This document shows positions 1-8,258 of a stretch of 64,000 nt of DNA, piece by piece. The position numbers and the translations under genes are program-made. How positions within the stretch are numbered: the first letter of the stretch is position 1; every line of letters starts with the position of its first letter. The notes beneath the pieces were generated by a model that had not been told where the DNA came from, did not search any database, and saw only the letters and a program-made list of their open reading frames with translations. Source of the stretch: Dyella japonica DSM 16301 (GTDB taxonomy: Bacteria > Pseudomonadota > Gammaproteobacteria > Xanthomonadales > Rhodanobacteraceae); the NCBI RefSeq assembly GCF_001010355.1, contig NZ_JPLA01000006.1, positions 50,181 through 114,180 on the forward strand, in the 5' to 3' direction.

Positions 1-553
1 AATGGTCGTCCGCCATCAGCACCTGGCGAGCGAAGGCCTTGGCGACGTCGAAGCGCACCTCGTAGTGCTTGCCGATCGGCCAGTCCTCCGCCGGGACAAA
101 GCGCAGCGTGCGGTCATCGACCCAGGTCCATTGCCCTTTCACGGCCGGCTGCATCGCAATGCCGACCGTCACCGGCTTGCCCACCTGCTCGATCGGCGCC
201 GCCGAACCGGAGAACGTCACCATCAGCGGACTGATGACGATCGGTTGCTTGGTGTAGTCGGTGATGGCAGGTGCCGATGCGCTCAGCGTGATGCGCGTAG
301 GCTCGACCGGCTGCGGACGATTCTTGTACCACTGCCAACCGAACCAGCCGGCGGCAGCAAGTACGAGCGCCCCGAGCAGTACACCGGCGGCATGCACCGG
401 TCGACGCCGGATCCAGCCTCCGGTCGCGGGCAACCAGGTGGGCGCCGACCAGCTGACCTGTCCCAACAACGGACGCAGTATCAGACCTAGGCCGGCCAGT
501 AGCCCGCGCAGCAGGCGCAGAGGCAACAACAGCAGAAATCGCAGCAGATCCAT
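1..553 (-). CDS. Alpha-2-macroglobulin family protein, N-terminal part (runs off window)
   Basis: The ATG is at 553-551 and 184 codons are open to the window edge; the rest of the gene lies outside. The product starts with a very hydrophobic leader rich in Leu (MDLLRFLLLLPLRLLRG), has a second hydrophobic stretch near residues 57-70 and then a beta-rich segment with GQWTWVDDRTLRFVP followed by DWPIGKHYEV. That pattern matches the first macroglobulin (MG1) domain of bacterial YfaS-type alpha-2-macroglobulins, periplasmic protease traps of about 1500-1900 residues, often anchored in the inner membrane. The assignment rests on this N-terminal match only. It lies 324 bases downstream of galU on the same strand, so it probably has its own promoter. 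Confidence 0.75.
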   Translation of the reverse strand, partial: MDLLRFLLLLPLRLLRGLLAGLGLILRPLLGQVSWSAPTWLPATGGWIRRRPVHAAGVLLGALVLAAAGWFGWQWYKNRPQPVEPTRITLSASAPAITDYTKQPIVISPLMVTFSGSAAPIEQVGKPVTVGIAMQPAVKGQWTWVDDRTLRFVPAEDWPIGKHYEVRFDVAKAFARQVLMADDH

Positions 554-877
554 GATGCCTTCCCGTTTTTCATCCAATGAATACGACTGGGGACACTGTC
601 ATCGATTCGAGACGCGCAATCGATCAGAACATTCCGCGGGCAAGCCAATCCCGGCGCAGTCAGGTGCGCCAAAACGCCCGCCTCTTGCGAAGCGGACTGA
701 ACATCACCGGCTTACCCCACGAACAGCTTGCTCGCCAAAGATGGCAAAGCGCGGTAAGGATTCTGGCATGGTTGCGTCAGCGACGCATGGACGCTGCCCG
801 CCCTTTGAGAGTCTTCCGGAGCCGCCTTGCGCGGGGCCGGACGAGGTACCGGCCAAAGCCGGTACCTCGGACAAAGA
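554..877. other. Intergenic region between galU and the alpha-2-macroglobulin gene
   Basis: No convincing gene is seen on either strand; overlapping open frames here are compositional. Apart from the hairpin next to galU (842-869), nothing recognisable is present. It should contain the promoter of the minus-strand alpha-2-macroglobulin gene, but no clear -35/-10 pair could be picked by eye. Confidence 0.5.
842..869 (-). terminator. 12-bp perfect hairpin just downstream of galU
   Basis: CGAGGTACCGGC (842-853), a 4-base loop and the exact complement (858-869). It starts 8 bases after the galU stop codon. There is no T-run on the minus strand, so it may be a 3'-end-stabilising or Rho-assisted structure rather than a classical intrinsic terminator. 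Confidence 0.5.
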
Positions 878-1750
878 TCAGAGCGTGGCCATGATCTCGC
901 GCACGACCGGCGCAAGCTTGGGATCCTGCAAGGCCATATGCATGGTGGCGCGGACCAGGCCGGCCTTGTTGCCGCAATCGAAACGCGTGCCTTCGAAGCG
1001 GTAGGCCAGCACGTCGCCCTGCTCCTTGAGCAAGGCATCGATGGCGTCGGTCAGCTGGATTTCGCCGCCAGCTCCGGGCGTGGTCTGTTCGAGCAGCTGG
1101 AAAATGCGACCCGGCAGCACATAGCGGCCGACCACGGCCAGGTTCGAGGGCGCATCGGCCGGCTTGGGCTTCTCCACCATGTGGCGGATCTTGGCGCTGC
1201 GCTCGTCGACCTTGGTGGCGTCGACGATGCCGTACTTGTCGGTGTCGCTGTGCGGCACTTCTTCCACGGCAATGACGCCGGCGTTGGCCGACTGGGCGAG
1301 CTCGGCCATCTGGCGCAGTGCGCCCTTGCCCTTGTTCCAGATCAGGTCGTCCGGCAGCACCACGCCAAAGGGCTCGTCGCCCACCACCGGCTTGGCGCAC
1401 AGCACCGCATGGCCCAGACCCAGCGCTTCGGGCTGGGTCACGAAGATCGCGCGCACGTGCTTGGGCAAGGTGCCCTGCACCAGCGCGAGCAATTCGTCCT
1501 TGCCCTTTTCCTGCAGCTTCGCTTCCAGCTCGTAAGCCTTGTCGAAATAGTCGGCGATGGCGTGCTTGTAGCGGTTGGTGACGAAAATCAGCGTGTCCGC
1601 ACCGGCATCCACCGCTTCATCGACGGCGTACTGGATCAAGGGACGATCCAGTACCGGCAGCATTTCCTTGGCAACCACCTTGGTCGCCGGAAGAAAACGC
1701 GTGCCGAGACCGGCGACAGGAAACACGACCTTGCGCAACGGCTTACTCAC
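878..1750 (-). CDS. galU: UTP--glucose-1-phosphate uridylyltransferase
   Basis: Makes UDP-glucose from UTP and glucose-1-phosphate in the cytoplasm, feeding LPS, exopolysaccharide and trehalose/galactose metabolism. The 290-residue product has the usual length and the nucleotidyltransferase signature AGLGTRFLPATK at residues 13-24, then VVLPDDL and a VEKPKP segment typical of GalU. The start is a GTG at 1750-1748 placed directly after the TGA of the upstream dehydratase gene, with GGAGAGAA ahead of it, so translation is probably coupled. It is the last gene of the surface-sugar block lapB-wecA-like-capD-galU and is followed by a hairpin. Confidence 0.95.
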   Translation of the reverse strand: MSKPLRKVVFPVAGLGTRFLPATKVVAKEMLPVLDRPLIQYAVDEAVDAGADTLIFVTNRYKHAIADYFDKAYELEAKLQEKGKDELLALVQGTLPKHVRAIFVTQPEALGLGHAVLCAKPVVGDEPFGVVLPDDLIWNKGKGALRQMAELAQSANAGVIAVEEVPHSDTDKYGIVDATKVDERSAKIRHMVEKPKPADAPSNLAVVGRYVLPGRIFQLLEQTTPGAGGEIQLTDAIDALLKEQGDVLAYRFEGTRFDCGNKAGLVRATMHMALQDPKLAPVVREIMATL

Positions 1751-3646
1751 TCACTTCTCTCCTGATTCATTACGACGCAGCGCCACCACGTTATCCGTCT
1801 GCACCGATTCGCTCCAGCGGAACGACGGCAGCAGATGGGAGACGCATTGACGCAGCGTATCCTCGTCGTAAGCCACCACAGCATCCGCTGCCTTGGCCAT
1901 CTGCGTATTGAGCAAATCCCATTTCACCGGACGGTACTGCGCAAGAAAGATCTTCGCGTGCGTCGTCTCGATGTAGTTCTCCAGCGGATGGAACAGCTCC
2001 TCGAACAGCTTTTCGCCGGAACGCAATCCGGTGTAGACGATGGGGATCTCGGTGCCCGGCTTGCGACCTGCCAGGCGGATCATCTGCTCGGCCAGATCGC
2101 GGATCTTGATCGGCTCGCCCATGTCCAGCGCAAAGATTTCGCCGCCCTTGCCGATGCTCGCTGCCTGCAGGATCAGCTGGCAGGCCTCGGGAATGGTCAT
2201 GAAGTAGCGGGAGATTTCCGGATGCGTGATGGTCAGCGGACCGCCGTTGCGGATCTGCTCGCGGAACAGCGGCACCACCGAACCTGCCGAATCGAGCACG
2301 TTGCCGAAACGCACCGTGATGAAGTGCGTATTGGAATGCTCGTTGAGGTTCTGGCACCAGATTTCCGCCAGGCGCTTGCAGGCGCCCATCACGCTGGTCG
2401 GGTTGACCGCCTTGTCGGTGGAAATCAGCACGAAGGCTTCCACCTGGTGGCGATCCGCCAGGTCGGCCACGTTGCGCGTGGCCAGCACGTTGTTGCGGAA
2501 CGCGGCGCGCAGCTGGCCCTGCAACATCGGCACATGCTTGTAGGCCGCGGCGTGGAACACCACCTGCGGCTTGTATTCGCCAAACAGCTTGCGCATCGCG
2601 GCGACATCGCCGCAATCGGCCAGCACGCCTTCGAAGATCAGCTCCGGATACTCGGCGCGCAGCTCCTGCGAAATCCGGTAGAGATTGAATTCGCAGTTGT
2701 CGACCACGCACAAGGCCTGCGCGCCGAGGCGAGCAACCTGGCGGCACAGCTCCGAACCGATCGAACCACCACCGCCCGTCACCAGCACGCGACGGCCGGT
2801 GAGCGTGACGCGGATGGCCGTCCAATCCAATTCCACCGTGTCGCGACCGAGCAGGTCCTCGATGGCGACCTCTTTGATTTCGTTGAAGTGCGCGCGACCG
2901 GAAACCACGTCTTCCAGCTTGGGCACGGTGCGATACGGCAGGCCGCTGAGATCGCACAGTTCCACCACCCGGCGCATTTCCTGGGTGGTGGCGCCAGGCA
3001 TCGCGATGAGCAGCATCTGGGCGGCCACTTCGCGTGCCAGCTCGGGAATCTGGTCGATGCGACCGAGTACCGGGCGACCATTGATGCTGGCACCGCGCAG
3101 GCTTTCCTTGTCGTCGACAAAGCCGACCACGGTGAAGCCGTTGTCGCGATGCAGATCGCGCGACAGCGCCTCGCCGGCACGATCCGCACCGACGATCAGC
3201 ACGCGTTGCGCCGGCTTGGCCTGGAACAGGTCGACCCGGCTGTCCTTCCAGAAGCGATAGGCCAGGCGCGGCGTACCGAGCAGTACCGACAGCACCACGG
3301 GGTACACCAGCAGCACCGAGCGCGGCACGTCGGCAAGACGGTTGTAGAGGATGAGCACGGCCGCGATGGCCAGCGCGCCGATGATCGCCGCGCGCAGGAT
3401 GTTCCACAGATCAGGCAGGCTGGCGAAGCGCCACACGCCCTTGTACAGGCCGGTCCAGCTCAGCACCGCGCCCTGCACCAGCAGGACCAGCGGAAACTCC
3501 AGCGCGTGGAAGCTGATCGCCGCGTTGTCGATCATGGCGTAGCGCAGGGCCTTGGCGATCCACCACGCCAGTGCCGCCATCAGCAGGTCGTGGAGGACCA
3601 CGGCCGTACGCGGATGAATGACACCGACCCAATTACGTAGCGACAT
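1751..3646 (-). CDS. Membrane nucleoside-diphosphate-sugar epimerase/dehydratase (CapD/WbpM type)
   Basis: The 631-residue product has four N-terminal membrane segments (about residues 15-125), a first Rossmann-like domain (VLIVGADRAGE near 155) and a second NAD(P)-binding domain with VTGGGGSIGSE near 289. This is the architecture of the large membrane UDP-GlcNAc 4,6-dehydratases (WbpM, PglF, CapD). Near residue 409 it carries STDKAVNPTSVMGACKR, in which Met replaces the Tyr of the usual YxxxK motif, as is typical of this subgroup. It likely makes a modified amino sugar for O-antigen or capsule. ATG 3646 was preferred over GTG 3667 because AAGGG lies 5 bases upstream. It overlaps the preceding gene by 14 bases. 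Confidence 0.88.
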   Translation of the reverse strand: MSLRNWVGVIHPRTAVVLHDLLMAALAWWIAKALRYAMIDNAAISFHALEFPLVLLVQGAVLSWTGLYKGVWRFASLPDLWNILRAAIIGALAIAAVLILYNRLADVPRSVLLVYPVVLSVLLGTPRLAYRFWKDSRVDLFQAKPAQRVLIVGADRAGEALSRDLHRDNGFTVVGFVDDKESLRGASINGRPVLGRIDQIPELAREVAAQMLLIAMPGATTQEMRRVVELCDLSGLPYRTVPKLEDVVSGRAHFNEIKEVAIEDLLGRDTVELDWTAIRVTLTGRRVLVTGGGGSIGSELCRQVARLGAQALCVVDNCEFNLYRISQELRAEYPELIFEGVLADCGDVAAMRKLFGEYKPQVVFHAAAYKHVPMLQGQLRAAFRNNVLATRNVADLADRHQVEAFVLISTDKAVNPTSVMGACKRLAEIWCQNLNEHSNTHFITVRFGNVLDSAGSVVPLFREQIRNGGPLTITHPEISRYFMTIPEACQLILQAASIGKGGEIFALDMGEPIKIRDLAEQMIRLAGRKPGTEIPIVYTGLRSGEKLFEELFHPLENYIETTHAKIFLAQYRPVKWDLLNTQMAKAADAVVAYDEDTLRQCVSHLLPSFRWSESVQTDNVVALRRNESGEK

Positions 3647-4664
3647 GTCGACCCTTGTCCAAAACACGCCGCAGGCAACGGCGCTTCATGAATATCCAGA
3701 CGGCGGTCGCTATCAGGTAGGTGCCGATGAAGATCGGTACCGACCATCCTGGCCGGGCCCATGCGAGGAGCGCCAAGGGCGCTGCCACCAACACGTTCCA
3801 GACCAGATAGCACGCCCCTCCCGTGGCATGCGTGAAACCACTGCGTACCATCCATTGGTACAGGTGTTCACGGTGCGCAGTGTACCAACGGCGGCCACTG
3901 ACCATACGAGCCAACAGAGTAAGGCTAGCGTCCGCTACAAAAGATGAACTGAGGATCAAAGCCGGCCACAGTAAGTGCCATTCGACCCGCCAGAGCGTTG
4001 CGGTCAGGGCGAAAATCAGCAATCCCATGGTGCCGCTGCCCACATCTCCCATGAAAATGCGGGCCCGGGGCCGGTTGTAGACCCAGAAACCTGCCGCCGC
4101 GCCGGCCAGGCAGGCGCATGCCGTCGCCAAGGCCAGCTGGGCTGCGGCACAGGCCAGCAGGGCCAACCCCACCCCGACAAAGATCACCTGCTGGGCCAGC
4201 AGGCCGTCGATGCCGTCCATGAAGTTGTGCAGGTTGATGCTCCAGCCACCGGCCAGCACCAGCACCGGCAGCCACCACCACGACATGCCGGTGATCGCCA
4301 GCGCGGCCGCCACCAGGCCGGCCGACAGCAGCTGGATCGCAAAGCGCGGCAGTATCGGCAGCGAACGATGGTCGTCCCACCACCCCACTGCCGCGACCAG
4401 CACCGTGGCCACGGCCAAGGCTGCCACCACGGCCGGCGGCAGTGCCCCCGGCAGCAGGATGAGGCTCGGCGGCATCGTCAGCAGTACCGCCACGACAATG
4501 CCGATGCCACCGCCGCGAGGCGTGGGGATCGTATGGGAACGACGTTGCCCGGGCATGTCCATCATGCCGCGGCGATGCGCGTAGGCGATGGCGCCGCGCA
4601 CGACCACCATCGCAATCACCAACGCAGCCAGCACCATCCCTATCGCCAGCGTAGCGGGAGTCAT
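3633..4664 (-). CDS. Glycosyltransferase family 4 / WecA-like polyprenyl-phosphate sugar-1-phosphate transferase
   Basis: An integral membrane protein of 343 residues with about ten hydrophobic segments. It carries the MraY/WecA family signatures: RSHTIPTPRGGG near residue 42, NFMDGIDGLL near 145 (Asp-rich, Mg-binding) and FMGDVGSGTMG near 202. Such enzymes transfer a sugar-1-phosphate from a UDP-sugar to undecaprenyl phosphate, the first step in O-antigen or exopolysaccharide repeat synthesis. The exact sugar cannot be read from sequence. It starts 7 bases after the lapB stop and overlaps the next gene, so it belongs to the same transcript. Confidence 0.88.
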   Translation of the reverse strand: MTPATLAIGMVLAALVIAMVVVRGAIAYAHRRGMMDMPGQRRSHTIPTPRGGGIGIVVAVLLTMPPSLILLPGALPPAVVAALAVATVLVAAVGWWDDHRSLPILPRFAIQLLSAGLVAAALAITGMSWWWLPVLVLAGGWSINLHNFMDGIDGLLAQQVIFVGVGLALLACAAAQLALATACACLAGAAAGFWVYNRPRARIFMGDVGSGTMGLLIFALTATLWRVEWHLLWPALILSSSFVADASLTLLARMVSGRRWYTAHREHLYQWMVRSGFTHATGGACYLVWNVLVAAPLALLAWARPGWSVPIFIGTYLIATAVWIFMKRRCLRRVLDKGRHVAT

Positions 4665-4671
4665 CCGTGCC

Positions 4672-5265
4672 TCATTCGTTGGCGACGCCGTGGATGGGGC
4701 GGATCGTGCTCCAGTTCTTGCAGCTGGGGCACTGCCAGTGGTGCGCTTTGGCGCCGAAGCCGCAACGGCTGCAGCGATACATGGCCTGGCCCTCGAGCAG
4801 CTTCTTGGTGAGGTCGCGCAGGATCAGGAAGTTTTCGCGCGCCTCGCCTTCCATCTTGTCCATGGTGGCGTCGATCAAGGCCATCAATCCGCGCACCGAT
4901 GGGCGCTGGCGCAACTGCGACGTGAGAAATTCAACCGCGGTGCGCTCGCCATCGCGCTGCTGATACAGACGCGTCAGCGCCAGCACCGGCGAGATGCCGT
5001 GATAGCGCTCCAGGATGTCGCGCATGAAGTGCTCGGCGTGCTCCATCTGCTGCGAGCGTGCATAGCTGTTGAGCAGCGGCGGCAGGATTTCGGGCACGAA
5101 GGCGATGTCGGCCTCGACGGCATGCTCATAGGCCTTGGCCGCTTCGGCGTGCTGACCCTCTTCGGCGTATAGACGTCCGGTCAGCATGAAGGCACGCACG
5201 CAATCGGCCTGGCAGGCAAACGCCTGGCGCAGATATTCGCGTGCTTCCTGGCGGGCGCCGTGCTG
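4672..5265 (-). pseudogene. lapB: 3' half of lapB (YciM): TPR repeats plus rubredoxin-like zinc domain, 5' half missing
   Basis: LapB regulates LPS synthesis (LpxC turnover) in enterobacteria and is normally an inner-membrane-anchored protein of about 390 residues. Only the C-terminal 190 or so are here: TPR-like helices (TGRLYAEEGQHAEAAKAYEHA, PPLLNSYARSQQMEHA) and the terminal metal-binding module YRCSRCGFGAKAHHWQCPSC with two CxxC pairs. The frame continues upstream through EAREYLRQAFACQADC (about 5210-5257) and then merges into the lemA coding sequence in another frame. The membrane anchor and first TPRs are absent. The only in-frame ATG is 5199. The joint lies roughly at 5240-5275. Either a real deletion/inversion or an assembly misjoin; see findings. 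Confidence 0.75.
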
Positions 5266-5849
5266 CCGAAGTCGACCGTCGGCGCGGTGGAAATGGCCTT
5301 CTCGTTCTCCACCGAGAAGTTCGGCTTGACCTGATAGCCGAACATCTTCGCGGTGAGGTTGTTGGGGAAGGTGCGGATCATCGAGTTGTAATCCTGCACT
5401 TCTTTCACGTAGCGGTTGCGCGCCACGGTGATGCGGTTCTCGGTGCCTTCCAGCTGTGCCTGCAGGTTCTGGAACAGACCATCCGCCTTGAGGTTCGGAT
5501 AGTTCTCGCTGACCACCATCAGGCGCGACAGCGCGCTGGACAGCTCGCCCTGCGCCGCCTGGAACTGCTTGAGCTTCTCGGGGTTGTTCAGATCGTCGGT
5601 GGTCAGCTGCGTGCTGCCGACCTTGGCGCGCGCATTGGTGACCTCGGTAAGCACGCGTTCTTCGTGCTGGGCATAGCCCTTCACCGTATTGACCAAGTTG
5701 GGCACCAGGTCGGCGCGACGCTGGTACTGGTTGAGCACCTCGGACCAGGCCGCCTTCACCGACTCGTCCTGGCGCTGGATGGCGTTATATCCGCAGCCCG
5801 AGAGGCCGGCGGCGACCAACAGCAAAGCGAGGACACGAAGAAGTTTCAT
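5181..5849 (-). CDS. lemA: LemA family protein (C-terminus replaced by junction sequence)
   Basis: A lipoprotein-type N-terminus (MKLLRVLALLLVAAGLSGC, lipobox LSGC with Cys19) is followed by the LemA helical domain: QRRADLVPNLVNTVKGYA, LSRLMVVSENYPNLKA, LEGTENRITVARNRY and IRTFPNNLTAKMFGY, ending in the usual NEKAISTAPTVDFG. LemA proteins are membrane-associated coiled bundles of unclear role. After that point the frame runs on as Arg/Ala-rich residues read out of frame from lapB, so the natural last few residues and stop are missing. ATG 5849 was chosen for the signal peptide and GGAG 6 bases upstream. No TPM-domain or htpX partner gene follows, which is unusual for lemA. Confidence 0.85.
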   Translation of the reverse strand: MKLLRVLALLLVAAGLSGCGYNAIQRQDESVKAAWSEVLNQYQRRADLVPNLVNTVKGYAQHEERVLTEVTNARAKVGSTQLTTDDLNNPEKLKQFQAAQGELSSALSRLMVVSENYPNLKADGLFQNLQAQLEGTENRITVARNRYVKEVQDYNSMIRTFPNNLTAKMFGYQVKPNFSVENEKAISTAPTVDFGSTAPARKHANICARRLPARPIACVPSC

Positions 5850-5960
5850 GGGGGTGCTCCAATCCGGTGGAGGGCCCATTGCAGCATTCCGCATGTGACG
5901 GCGCAATCTTACGGAATCTTAGACCCGCCTGGCGTCTGGCCGAGCGTTCATTTCCCTTCA

Positions 5961-5990
5961 CCGTCATTCCGGCGCAGGCCGGAATGACGG
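5961..5990. repeat. CGTCATTCC-type palindromic element
   Basis: A perfect 13-bp inverted repeat, CCGTCATTCCGGC (5961-5973) and its complement (5978-5990), with loop GCAG. It lies between dgkA (ending at 5998) and lemA (starting at 5849). Very similar CCGTCATTCC...GGAATGACGG hairpins are scattered through many Xanthomonadales genomes. It has no T-tract but sits where dgkA transcription should end. Confidence 0.6.
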
Positions 5991-5997
5991 GGCAAGA

Positions 5998-6372
5998 TCA
6001 ACCCACCCAGCGCGGCCACAAAATCAGGCCCCAGCTCAGCGCCGTCATCGTCAGCAGCAGGAACACCGCCGCCGAACCCATGTCCTTGGCGCGGCCGGCC
6101 AGCTCGTGGAATTCGGGGCTGACCTTGTCCACCACCGCTTCCACGGCCGAATTGAGCAGCTCGGCCGACAGCACCAGCACCGGCGGCAGGATCAGCGCGA
6201 TCTTTTCCAGCGGACCGTTGCCCAACCACAGGCCCAGCGGCACCAGGATCACGGCGATGCCTACCTCCATGCGGAACGAGGCCTCGTGGCGCCAGCCCGC
6301 CTGCAGGCCTTTCATGGACCACTTGAAGGCGTTCCAGATTTGCCGGGGCCCGCGGAAACCAGTAGCGGCCAT
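5998..6372 (-). CDS. dgkA: Diacylglycerol kinase
   Basis: A 124-residue, three-helix inner-membrane enzyme that phosphorylates diacylglycerol to phosphatidate, recycling lipid released during periplasmic glucan and LPS modification. It matches E. coli DgkA in length (about 122) and motif: an amphipathic N-terminal helix (IWNAFKWSMKGL), EASFRMEV, then the catalytic ELLNSAVEAVVDKV with glutamates near residues 69 and 76. ATG 6372 was chosen over the longer frame because GAGGA lies 6 bases upstream. Divergent from the POT transporter. Confidence 0.93.
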   Translation of the reverse strand: MAATGFRGPRQIWNAFKWSMKGLQAGWRHEASFRMEVGIAVILVPLGLWLGNGPLEKIALILPPVLVLSAELLNSAVEAVVDKVSPEFHELAGRAKDMGSAAVFLLLTMTALSWGLILWPRWVG

Positions 6373-6604
6373 GGTGTCGTCCTCTGTGAGATTGCGGCGT
6401 GGCCGCGCCCGTGCCCGACGGGCATAAGACCTCGATTTTGCCATATCGCCCGACGGGCGGGCAGGCCGCAGGTTTCTGCATGCGGCAGTGCAACGTCAAC
6501 TGAATGAATGTTGGGTTACCCTTGCCCACTTTGTGACCCAAGTCAGGGGTTACGCGAGCCGGCCGCCCCGCGGCCGTTGTTAGAAACGCAGTACGGACTA
6601 TTGA

Positions 6605-8137
6605 ATGGCAATCCAGAATCCACCGGTCTCGCAGACCCGCTCGTTCAGCACCGTGTTCCTGATCGAGATGTGGGAGCGCTTCGGCTTCTACGGCATGCAG
6701 GTGTTGATGGTCACCTACATGATGAAGAAGCTCGGCTTCATCGATACCAAGGCCAACCTCGTATGGGGTGCGGCCGCTGCCCTGATCTACGCCACGCCCG
6801 CCATCGGCGGCTGGGTCGGCGACAAGCTCATCGGCACCCGTCGCACCATGGTCACCGGCGCGGTCGTGCTCGCACTGGGCTACGCGATGCTGTGGATTCC
6901 CTCCAATGATCCGACGCTCACCTATGTGTCGCTGGGCGTGATCATCGTCGGCAACGGCTTCTTCAAGCCCAATGCCGGCAACCTCGTGCGCAAGATCTAC
7001 GAGGGCGACGATGTGCGCATCGACAGCGCGTTCACCATCTACTACATGGCGGTCAACGTCGGCTCGATGGTCTCGATGACGGCCACGCCCTGGATCCGCG
7101 ACTACGTGGGCGCGCACTACGGCGACGCCATGGGCTGGCATACCGCGTTCGGCGCCTGCGCCGTGGGCCTGGTGCTTGGCCTGATCAATTACTCGCTGAT
7201 GCATCGCACGCTGGCCCACATCGGCTCGCCGCCGGATGAGCAGCCGGTGCAGATGAAGCGTGTGCTGGCCCTGGTCGCCGCCTCGCTGGTGCTGGTGGTG
7301 GTGGCGGCTTTCATCCTGCAGAGCCTGCTCGCCGCCAAAATCTGCGTATACCTCGCCGGCATCGTGATCCTGGGGATCTTCGTGCACCTGATCCGCAACG
7401 CCGGCAAGGGTGAGCGCGCGGGCCTGATCGCCGCCCTGGTGCTCACCGTGCAGACGATTTTCTTCTTCATCTTCTACGCGCAGATGGCGACCTCGCTGAA
7501 CCTGTTCGCTCAGAAGAACGTCAACCTCTCCTTCGACGTGTTCGGCGTCCACGTCTTCAACTGGATTCCCGAGCAGTACCAGAACCTCAACGCGATCTGG
7601 ATCGTGCTGCTCAGCCCGGTGCTGGTGGCGATCTACAACGGCCTCGGCCGCGTGGGCAAGGATCCGTCGGTGGCGTTCAAGTTCGCGCTCGGCTTTGCCG
7701 CGGTGGCGATCGGCTTCTTCATGTACGGCCTCGGCGCCATGAGCGCCGTCGACGGCCAGGTGTCGTCGTGGACGATGGTCTGGGGCTACGGCTTCTACTC
7801 GCTGGGCGAGCTGCTGGTCAGCGGCCTGGGCCTGGCCATGATCGCCCGCTACGTGCCGGCGCGCATGGGCGGCTTCATGATGGGCGCCTACTACGTGGCC
7901 GTGGGTATTTCGCAGTACCTGGGCAGCGTGGTGGCCAATATCGCCGCCATGCCCGAGAACATCAGCAGCCCGGTCGAGTCGCTGAACATCTACGTCAGCC
8001 TGTTCAACAAGCTGGGCTTCGTCGGCATTGCCTGTACGGTGATCGCCGTGGTCATGCTGCCGCTGATGAACAAGCTTTCGCGCAGCCACTCCGAAGTGCA
8101 TACGCCGCTGCCGGCCGTGCACAGCGAAGAAGTCTGA
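6605..8137 (+). CDS. POT/PTR family proton-dependent oligopeptide transporter
   Basis: A 510-residue major-facilitator protein with about 12-14 membrane helices. It opens with the POT signature ExxER (EMWERFGFYGM, Glu21/Glu24/Arg25), continues with IGGWVGDKLIGTRRTM (loop 2-3) and FFKPNAGNLV, all diagnostic for di/tripeptide:H+ symporters such as DtpA/DtpB. It imports short peptides across the inner membrane. No strong ribosome-binding site precedes the ATG. It is monocistronic and ends in a clear intrinsic terminator. Confidence 0.92.
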   Translation: MAIQNPPVSQTRSFSTVFLIEMWERFGFYGMQVLMVTYMMKKLGFIDTKANLVWGAAAALIYATPAIGGWVGDKLIGTRRTMVTGAVVLALGYAMLWIPSNDPTLTYVSLGVIIVGNGFFKPNAGNLVRKIYEGDDVRIDSAFTIYYMAVNVGSMVSMTATPWIRDYVGAHYGDAMGWHTAFGACAVGLVLGLINYSLMHRTLAHIGSPPDEQPVQMKRVLALVAASLVLVVVAAFILQSLLAAKICVYLAGIVILGIFVHLIRNAGKGERAGLIAALVLTVQTIFFFIFYAQMATSLNLFAQKNVNLSFDVFGVHVFNWIPEQYQNLNAIWIVLLSPVLVAIYNGLGRVGKDPSVAFKFALGFAAVAIGFFMYGLGAMSAVDGQVSSWTMVWGYGFYSLGELLVSGLGLAMIARYVPARMGGFMMGAYYVAVGISQYLGSVVANIAAMPENISSPVESLNIYVSLFNKLGFVGIACTVIAVVMLPLMNKLSRSHSEVHTPLPAVHSEEV

Positions 8138-8147
8138 TCCAACGCCA

Positions 8148-8176
8148 CTCGCCCCGCTCGCCGGGGCGAGTTTTTA
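8148..8176 (+). terminator. Intrinsic terminator of the POT transporter gene
   Basis: Stem CTCGCCCC (8148-8155) pairs with GGGGCGAG (8163-8170), followed by TTTTTATG. It begins 11 bases after the stop codon. Confidence 0.85.
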
Positions 8177-8244
8177 TGGGCGGCCGCCAGGCGCAAAGTG
8201 ACGCAGCGGCCCGCGTCTACGCCAGGCCTATGGCCCAAACCGGC

Positions 8245-8258
8245 TAACATCGCCGGCA
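8245..8258 (+). promoter_or_regulatory. -10-like box directly ahead of regB (leaderless candidate)
   Basis: TAACAT (8245-8250) lies 7 bases before the ATG at 8258 and there is no Shine-Dalgarno sequence. Transcription from such a box would start at or next to the A of the start codon. Inferred only. Confidence 0.4.

Noticed and set aside
842..869. A recombination (attachment) site after galU
   Set aside because: A simple perfect hairpin 8 bases after a stop codon is better explained as a 3'-end structure; no integrase or flanking repeats are seen.
2..1004. Plus-strand open frames over the first kilobase
   Set aside because: They lie antisense to the alpha-2-macroglobulin and galU genes and give Arg/Pro-rich products with no family pattern.
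5948..8122. A 724-codon open frame on the minus strand opposite the POT transporter
   Set aside because: His/Ala/Asp-rich low-information translation, antisense to a well-supported transporter and crossing dgkA.
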